This document shows, piece after piece, positions 40,685 through 45,796 of a stretch of 45,796 bases of DNA; positions within the stretch are counted from its first letter, which is position 1; the number at the start of each line of letters is the position of its first letter. The DNA comes from an uncultured Porphyromonadaceae bacterium. Lineage in GTDB: Bacteria > Bacteroidota > Bacteroidia > Bacteroidales > Muribaculaceae. The stretch lies in the NCBI GenBank assembly GCA_902470475.1, contig CABRGT010000007.1, forward strand, positions 1 to 45,796, given 5' to 3'. Position numbers and translations under genes: made by a program. The notes under the pieces were generated by a model. The model was not told the DNA's origin, did no database searches, and saw only the letters and a program-made list of their open reading frames with translations.

Positions 40685-43093
40685 TTAATGTTTGATGATG
40701 ATTTTGCGGATGATGCTGCCATGCATGGTGCTGATGCGGCACAGGTATGCGCCGGCAGGCGTGCCGCTCACGTTCAGCACGTTGCCGTCAGCGCGGGCCA
40801 CGGTCGTGCCGGCAGCCGACAGCAGCTCGATGGAGCTGATTATGCAGTCGGCGTTGGCGATCACGTATTCCGACGCCGGATTGGGATATACGCTGATGCC
40901 GCTGAGTTCTACATCGGCGACGCCGCCCGAGTTGGCTGCGTGGATGGCCCCGATCTCAAAGCTGCCGTCGGACGAGTCGATGCCCTCTTTCTGAACGAGA
41001 CTGAGCCCTGTCAGGTGTCCGTAGGCGTCGCCCGTGACGGGTACTTCGATGTAGCGCCAGCCCAGGAAGTCGAGATCGGCCACGTGCAGGTACGATGTGG
41101 CCACGTCGCTCGACATCTGCAGATACAGGCCGTTGCCCGACAGGTCGCCGTAGACATGCACGCCGAAGGTGCTTCCCTCTGACATCGGCGCCTCGCTGTC
41201 GGCCGGGTGGCGCGTCCACACGGCTTCGCCTCCGGCAGTCGAGTCGAATTTATACGTGAATGCCACGCATGCGTCGCCCGAGAGGTTCAGCTTGCTGTCG
41301 GCGGCCACCTTCTGGCTCGTCACCTGGCGCGATGTATTCTCGTCGAATGTGAACTGTGCCGCGTCGGCCATCTGTTCGTAGACCGGGTCGGACTTGGGCG
41401 CGCCGGCGTCTACGGCCGTGAACGAGACAACCACCGGTTCCTTGATCGTGATGCCGTCCTTATCGGCGATCGAGCCGGCGAAGGTCACGGTGTACCGTTC
41501 GCCCACGGTAAGCGGCGCCGAGAATGGCAGGCGTATGTAGCCGTAGGGCGATCTCACGCCCGACGATTTTTTGCCGCGGAGGTTGAAGGCCACGCTGTTG
41601 CCCTTGGAGTCGGTGCAGGTTATCTGCTTGCTGGCCGACCCTGCGTCGGGCAGCTTGTCGAAGCGCAGCTCCACCGCCGCTCCGTCGTAGTGCACATCGT
41701 CGTCTTCTTTCGGGAATTGTCCGATGATTTCCATGAAGTTGCGGTTGGTGGTCATGAATTCGAATTCAAGCGGCTTCTCCAGGTTCATGCCCCCGGCATG
41801 TTTGGCCTCTGTCGTCAGGCGCACGGTGTAGCGGGTGCTTATGTCGTAGGGCGCCGACGGGGTGAAGGTCATCGTATAGTTGAGGTTGCTCCACGTGAAC
41901 GTGCCGTCGACGGCCGGTTCGATGCTGAATGCCTTCTCGGTCGACTCCACGTCCATGTCCCACGAGAAGCTGATCACCACCGGTGTGTTGCACAGCATCG
42001 GTTCGTCGCCCTCGTGCCACAGGGGCGAGTAGGAGGTCACCGTCGGCGGAGTGTCGCGGATGCGGAGCATCTCCAGCGTGCGGTAGGTGATGCGGTCGGC
42101 GCTCACCTCGATATCGGCCTCGGCCGGGTAGTGGGTCGGGGCGCTCACTTTCAGGTGGTATTTGCCCGGTTCCACGTCGCGGAAGGCGTAGAAGCCGTTG
42201 ATGTTCACCGGGTCGGTGACGTATGTGGCTTTCAGAGTGCCTGATTCGTCGTATAGTTCAACGGTGGCGTTCTGCACGGTGGCCAGCTTGTCGGTGCCGT
42301 GCATGATGTAGTCGCCCGACCGCGGCAGACGCGAGTCCTTCACCAGGCCGCCGATCTGGCCGACGCTCTCGCCCGGCTGGCTGAAGTATTCGTCGACGGC
42401 GCGGCGGAAGTGCCAGGCCTCCAGGCGGCAGAAGTCTTCGCTCATCAGACGGTATGCCTCGGGTATGTAGTCGTGGAACGATCCCTCCGACAGCATTCCT
42501 GTCACGGCCAGGTTGCGCAGCACGCCGAGGCCCACCTTGTAGCCCCAGTTGTAGAACGACCAGTCACCGCGGATGTTGAGGCTCGGGTCGGTCCAGTACG
42601 TGGCTTCGTTCTCGAGCAGATGTTTATTGAGGATCCCGGCTATGACGCGGTCCTCGGCGTTGTCGGCCTCGTTGTCCCATCCGCGGTAGAGCATCAGCGG
42701 GAAGTTGGCGCGTATCGACGTGCCGGTGGCGTTTGAGTGGATCGAGAAGAAGAGGTCGGCCTGGGCGTCGTTGGCCATCCGCGAGATGGTCGACAGCGGC
42801 AGGTCGTCTGCCGTCGTGTTGGTCGTGCGCGACATCTTCACGCGATAGCCCTTGGCCTGAAGCATGTCGCGCAGCCACAGGCCCTTGGTCAGATTGGAGT
42901 TGGATTCCCAGTAGCCGTTCGGATCGCCCTGGGCGTAAGGCTCGATCACGACGTTGCGGTCGTCGCTGTCGTGGCCGCCGTGGCCGGGATTGATGAATAT
43001 CAGATAGTCGGATGCCGACTGTGCCGGAGCCCCGATGGCGAGGATACCGGCTGCGATAGCTGCGGTAAGTTTGCGTTTCATGGCCGGTGTCAT
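40685..43093 (-). CDS. Secreted modular N-acetylmuramoyl-L-alanine amidase with T9SS tail, copy 2
   Basis: 802-residue paralogue of the amidase at 37507-39834. The amidase_3 core keeps His 38 (INPGHGG), Glu 63 (WESNSN), His 119 (SIHSN) and Glu 203 (LSEGS). A regulatory-like beta domain (ATVELYDESGTLKATYV) and two Big_5-like domains follow, then a jelly-roll-like region. The C-terminus (SVYPNPASEYVIAN, then GAYLCRISTMHGSIIRKIII) is a textbook type A T9SS sorting domain, so it should be exported to the cell surface or outside. I take the ATG at 43093 because it overlaps the stop of the upstream propeller gene (ATGA); the ATG at 43081 (MKRKLTAAIAAG) gives a cleaner signal peptide and is possible. 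Confidence 0.9.
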   Translation of the reverse strand: MTPAMKRKLTAAIAAGILAIGAPAQSASDYLIFINPGHGGHDSDDRNVVIEPYAQGDPNGYWESNSNLTKGLWLRDMLQAKGYRVKMSRTTNTTADDLPLSTISRMANDAQADLFFSIHSNATGTSIRANFPLMLYRGWDNEADNAEDRVIAGILNKHLLENEATYWTDPSLNIRGDWSFYNWGYKVGLGVLRNLAVTGMLSEGSFHDYIPEAYRLMSEDFCRLEAWHFRRAVDEYFSQPGESVGQIGGLVKDSRLPRSGDYIMHGTDKLATVQNATVELYDESGTLKATYVTDPVNINGFYAFRDVEPGKYHLKVSAPTHYPAEADIEVSADRITYRTLEMLRIRDTPPTVTSYSPLWHEGDEPMLCNTPVVISFSWDMDVESTEKAFSIEPAVDGTFTWSNLNYTMTFTPSAPYDISTRYTVRLTTEAKHAGGMNLEKPLEFEFMTTNRNFMEIIGQFPKEDDDVHYDGAAVELRFDKLPDAGSASKQITCTDSKGNSVAFNLRGKKSSGVRSPYGYIRLPFSAPLTVGERYTVTFAGSIADKDGITIKEPVVVSFTAVDAGAPKSDPVYEQMADAAQFTFDENTSRQVTSQKVAADSKLNLSGDACVAFTYKFDSTAGGEAVWTRHPADSEAPMSEGSTFGVHVYGDLSGNGLYLQMSSDVATSYLHVADLDFLGWRYIEVPVTGDAYGHLTGLSLVQKEGIDSSDGSFEIGAIHAANSGGVADVELSGISVYPNPASEYVIANADCIISSIELLSAAGTTVARADGNVLNVSGTPAGAYLCRISTMHGSIIRKIIIKH

Positions 43094-43935
43094 TTAAGGG
43101 TTGCGGTTACTTGGTAGAGATAGCCGTCGATCGTCGAGTAGACGATGCGGCCGGCGGCGATCGACGCCGCGGGCGTGAATGTCATGCTCTCCGGGCGGGT
43201 GATCTCCTGCACGGCCGAGCCGTCGGCTTTCACGAGCACGATCTGCGACGAACGGTACTGATGGCCGTCGTCGGTCGATTTCTGGGCCACGATGCAGTCG
43301 TTGCCGAACCATACGGGAGCCTCATAGTTGCCCGCGAAGCTCAGCACGCGCCCCTGCAGGTCGGTTATGTAGACACCCTTGCCGGCGGCCACGAACATGG
43401 CTTTCGTACCGTCGGGCGACAGCGACGCCCACAGATAGGCCACGGCGTCGACAGGTGTGTAGGCCTGCTCCCGCCCGTCGGCGGTTATATAGAGGGTAGC
43501 GTCCTCGGTGCGCACTGCCGATCCGCCGCTGCGGAAAGGTGTCGCCTGTACGCGTCGTGCTGCCGGAGCGACGGCGCGGCTCGTCTGCGAGTCAATGTCG
43601 TAGTGGCATACCGTGCGCAGGTATCCTCCGGTGTGGTCCGGGGCCTGCGTGGTGAAGGTGACACCTCGGCCGTCGGTGTCGAAGCGGGCATCGTAGCCCG
43701 ACCTGGCTTCGGCCGATACGGTCACGGTGGCTCCGAGTCTGAAGTCGTACATGCGCAGGTTGGAATAGTCGGCGTCGGAGAACAGCAGGCGCGATCCGTC
43801 GGGGCTGAGCACCGGGTTGTAGAGATTGCTCTGCGTTCCGCGCAGCAAAGGCTCTGCCGCCGAGACGTCGGCTATCTGGGCGTTTGCGGCCGTGAACGCG
43901 CACAGGGCGCACAGGGCGGCGTAAAGTCGTTTCAT
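43090..43935 (-). CDS. Exported TolB-like beta-propeller protein, copy 2
   Basis: 281-residue exported protein (signal MKRLYAALCALCAFTAANA) with propeller blades such as YNPVLSPDGSRLLFSDADYS, DARFDTDGRGVTFTTQ, YLWASLSPDGTKAMFV and ASIAAGRIVYSTIDG. It is a paralogue of 39846-40673: YLWASLSPD is identical and the local DNA is nearly so. Its TGA overlaps the ATG of the downstream amidase by four bases. It is the first gene of the propeller-amidase-propeller-amidase operon. Function unknown; a substrate- or partner-binding accessory for the amidase is the simplest guess. Confidence 0.8.
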   Translation of the reverse strand: MKRLYAALCALCAFTAANAQIADVSAAEPLLRGTQSNLYNPVLSPDGSRLLFSDADYSNLRMYDFRLGATVTVSAEARSGYDARFDTDGRGVTFTTQAPDHTGGYLRTVCHYDIDSQTSRAVAPAARRVQATPFRSGGSAVRTEDATLYITADGREQAYTPVDAVAYLWASLSPDGTKAMFVAAGKGVYITDLQGRVLSFAGNYEAPVWFGNDCIVAQKSTDDGHQYRSSQIVLVKADGSAVQEITRPESMTFTPAASIAAGRIVYSTIDGYLYQVTATLK

Positions 43936-43993
43936 AATAGTCGTGTTTTTATGGTTTCAGGTATTTGTCAGGGTAGGTGAATATAAGATATAG

Positions 43994-44029
43994 CCGGGGA
44001 AGACGGCCTTGAATGGCGGTCTTCCCCGG
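43994..44029 (-). terminator. Hairpin after the phosphodiester glycosidase gene
   Basis: CCGGGGAAGAC (43994-44004) pairs with GTCTTCCCCGG (44019-44029); GCC/GGC continues the stem past one G-G mismatch around TTGAAT. It lies 14 bp past the stop at 44044. The minus strand then reads TATATCTTATATTC, a mixed U/A tail. It separates this gene from the propeller-amidase operon. Confidence 0.7.
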
Positions 44030-44043
44030 TGAGAGTGTTGCGA

Positions 44044-45796
44044 TCAGCGGACGATCATGACGGCCGAACGCGGACCGGCAGCCGTAGTGGCGGCCACTAC
44101 GTAGGTGCCTGCTGCCGGAGCCTCGATCACGGCGCTGTCACTGCCGTCGGCGGTGTACTGGCCTACTAACGCGCCCGAGATGCTGTACACGGCCACCGAA
44201 GTGATGCCGGGAGCCTTGACAGTCACGGCTGAGCCGGCCTGTGCCGGATTGCCGCAGATGAGCAGCTTGGCCGAAGCCGGTTCGGCTATGGCTACCGACT
44301 GCACGCCCTCGAAGTTCTTGTAGCGGCCCCATACGCCTCCGAGTTTGAAGGAGTGCGCGCCCTGGTTCGTAGGCAGCGTCTCGAACACGTAGCGTACGCG
44401 GCGCAGAATGATCGGGTAGTTGGTTATGTCGTCGGTGTCGATCTGCTTTTCGAGCTCAAGATCGATGTTGTGCTCGGTATTGACGGCCCAGCTGGCGTCC
44501 GGTGTCACCTTGTAGCTGATCGGACGGGCTGCGGTCGCCGGCAGGATCTCTATGGACAGTTCGGCGATAGGTATCGAGGATGAGAAGATGGTGTATGCGC
44601 CGTCGGGCAGCGAGTAGAAGTCCTCGGTCTTCTGGGTGAGGTCGATGTAGCCGGTGGTCTTTTTGCCGAACGAGTAGGTCACCGTGCCGTCCTCGGCCAT
44701 CGTCACGCCGGTCATGCCCGATGCGCCCTTGAGGGTCCATGCCTGGTTCGGGCAGAAAAGCATCGATTCGGCCTCGGGAATCTCCACGGTGACGGTGCTC
44801 TGTGCCGTGAAGCCGCCGATCGAGCCGGTGATGACGGTCGTGCCGTTGGCCACGCCGCGCAGTACGCCGTCGGCGTCGATCGACACTACGGTCGGATCCT
44901 CGATCGTCCATTCCAGGTGGGCCGGATCATAAGTGTATGTCTTGTCGCCCGAGATGGCGTTCACCTCCAGCGGATATGCGCGGTAGCTGTCGATCAGTAT
45001 GGCGGCCGAGCGCATGGCCACTTCGGCGTTTACGATTTCGATGTCCTTCGACACCTCCACATCGCCGCAGTGGGCCGTCAGCGTGCCCTTGCCTGGATTG
45101 CCGCCTGCCACGAATACGTTGCCCTGGCATTCGCCCAGGCCTTCGGAGCAAGAGAATGTCACGTCCTTATAGTCGTAGTCTATGACGGCGCCGTACTTGT
45201 TGTAGGCGATGATCTGCGGCGAAGCCGATGCGTAGATTGGCTGCTCGAGGGCGCGGTCGAAGAATTCGAGGCGGGCCACCGAGTTGTCGTCTTCCGGAGC
45301 GATGGAGTATACCATCCAGCCGTTGGCCACGGCGCGGGGTGTGGCTTCAGTGGTCTTGTTTACGATTTCGTTGTCGATCATCATTTCGGCCGAGCCGCCG
45401 CCGTCGAATGCCGCCATGTTCCAGCAGCCTAGATGCTTGGCGATGGAGCACATCAGATCGGTGCCGCACCCCTTCGATGTGCCGTATACCGGATCGGTCG
45501 ACTTGTCGATCACGATGATATAGAGAGTCTTGCCGTCGGCCGATGTGCCGTAGCCGGTGCGCGAGTAGATCTGCGAGTTATAAGCCTCGTTGAAGTTGTG
45601 GTCGGTGAGCTCGCCGTTGCGCAGCGTCAGTGCGTTGCCGCCGATGGCGTTCTCTACCAGCGGGGTCACCGGATTTTCGTTGGGGTTGAACGTCCAGGTG
45701 TACTTCATGGTCACCTTGTCGCCGGCGGCGAGCTGGGCCAGCAGCGCGCGGTTGTCGCCGCGGCCTACCAGGGCCAGGTCATGGTCGCCAAGGGTG
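44044..45796 (-). CDS. NAGPA-type phosphodiester glycosidase with Big_2 domain and T9SS tail (5' end outside window)
   Basis: Partial; the frame stays open to the right edge (…HDLALVGRGDNRALLAQLAA before the internal Met at 45714), so 583 C-terminal residues are seen. The NAGPA/DUF2233 core shows LAAGDKV, GYGTSADGKTLYIIVID, MAAFDGGGSAEMMID and PRAVANGWMVY, as in enzymes that remove GlcNAc linked through a phosphodiester. A Big_2-like Ig domain follows (DPTVVSIDADGVLRGVANGT), then a beta-sandwich and a tail, VAVYSISGALVGQYTA to GTYVVAATTAAGPRSAVMIV, resembling the type A T9SS sorting domain. It is therefore probably secreted to the surface. Targets could be glycans or wall polymers with sugar-1-phosphodiester links; the true substrate is unknown. 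A hairpin ends its transcript. Confidence 0.87.
   Translation of the reverse strand, partial: TLGDHDLALVGRGDNRALLAQLAAGDKVTMKYTWTFNPNENPVTPLVENAIGGNALTLRNGELTDHNFNEAYNSQIYSRTGYGTSADGKTLYIIVIDKSTDPVYGTSKGCGTDLMCSIAKHLGCWNMAAFDGGGSAEMMIDNEIVNKTTEATPRAVANGWMVYSIAPEDDNSVARLEFFDRALEQPIYASASPQIIAYNKYGAVIDYDYKDVTFSCSEGLGECQGNVFVAGGNPGKGTLTAHCGDVEVSKDIEIVNAEVAMRSAAILIDSYRAYPLEVNAISGDKTYTYDPAHLEWTIEDPTVVSIDADGVLRGVANGTTVITGSIGGFTAQSTVTVEIPEAESMLFCPNQAWTLKGASGMTGVTMAEDGTVTYSFGKKTTGYIDLTQKTEDFYSLPDGAYTIFSSSIPIAELSIEILPATAARPISYKVTPDASWAVNTEHNIDLELEKQIDTDDITNYPIILRRVRYVFETLPTNQGAHSFKLGGVWGRYKNFEGVQSVAIAEPASAKLLICGNPAQAGSAVTVKAPGITSVAVYSISGALVGQYTADGSDSAVIEAPAAGTYVVAATTAAGPRSAVMIVR

Noticed and set aside
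1..45796. Insertion sequences, integrases, phage genes or CRISPR arrays
   Set aside because: No transposase, integrase, phage or Cas-like protein and no spaced short direct repeats were seen on either strand.

Overview
The window is a GC-rich piece (roughly 55-60% GC by eye) of a Bacteroidales chromosome, most likely a gut lineage such as Muribaculaceae; a Rikenellaceae-type relative is not excluded. The evidence is a SusC/SusD starch locus, Bacteroidetes-type promoters (TTTG about 20 bp from TAnnTTTG), many lipoprotein signal peptides, and type IX secretion (T9SS)-like C-terminal tails. All family names come from reading the sequence, not from a database search.

Layout. (1) 1-87: the 3' end of a 5S rRNA and its terminator, so an rRNA operon lies to the left. 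(2) 482-12321, plus strand: a starch-utilisation locus made of a SusR-like membrane regulator, SusC, a SusD with a one-base frameshift in a G6 run, a surface lipoprotein with four CBM26-like modules, a compact GH13 amylase and a GH97 alpha-glucosidase. (3) 12480-28390, minus strand: a tightly packed ~16-kb cluster for peptidoglycan/MurNAc salvage. In transcription order it holds an amidase/golvesin-type secreted protein, a two-module GT2, a GalT/HIT-like DUF4922 protein, a SpoIID/LytB protein, an AmpG-type transporter, NamZ, a D-lactate dehydrogenase-like Fe-S flavoprotein, a MurT-like membrane protein, MurK, MurQ and an SGNH esterase. An NlpC/P60 lipoprotein sits just upstream. (4) 29279-34232, plus strand: a TolC-HlyD-permease-permease exporter without an ATPase gene. 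(5) 34324-35730, minus: an outer-membrane barrel protein behind an AT-rich ~490-bp gap. (6) 36221-37327, minus: alanine dehydrogenase. (7) 37507-43935, minus: a duplicated cassette (beta-propeller plus modular amidase, twice). (8) 44044 to the right edge, minus: a partial NAGPA-type phosphodiester glycosidase with a T9SS-like tail.

How it fits together. Two polymer-scavenging systems lie side by side. The sus locus binds starch, cuts it at the surface, imports it and finishes it in the periplasm. The minus-strand genes form a plausible cell-wall scavenging programme: amidases strip stem peptides, an esterase may remove O-acetyl groups, and NamZ releases MurNAc. MurT or AmpG would import the sugar, MurK phosphorylates it, and MurQ splits MurNAc-6-P into GlcNAc-6-P and D-lactate. 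The embedded D-lactate dehydrogenase could burn that lactate, and alanine dehydrogenase could burn alanine from the peptides. The least explained part is the GT2 / DUF4922 / SpoIID trio inside the MurNAc cluster. Units usually end in long GC-rich hairpins with weak or no U-tracts.
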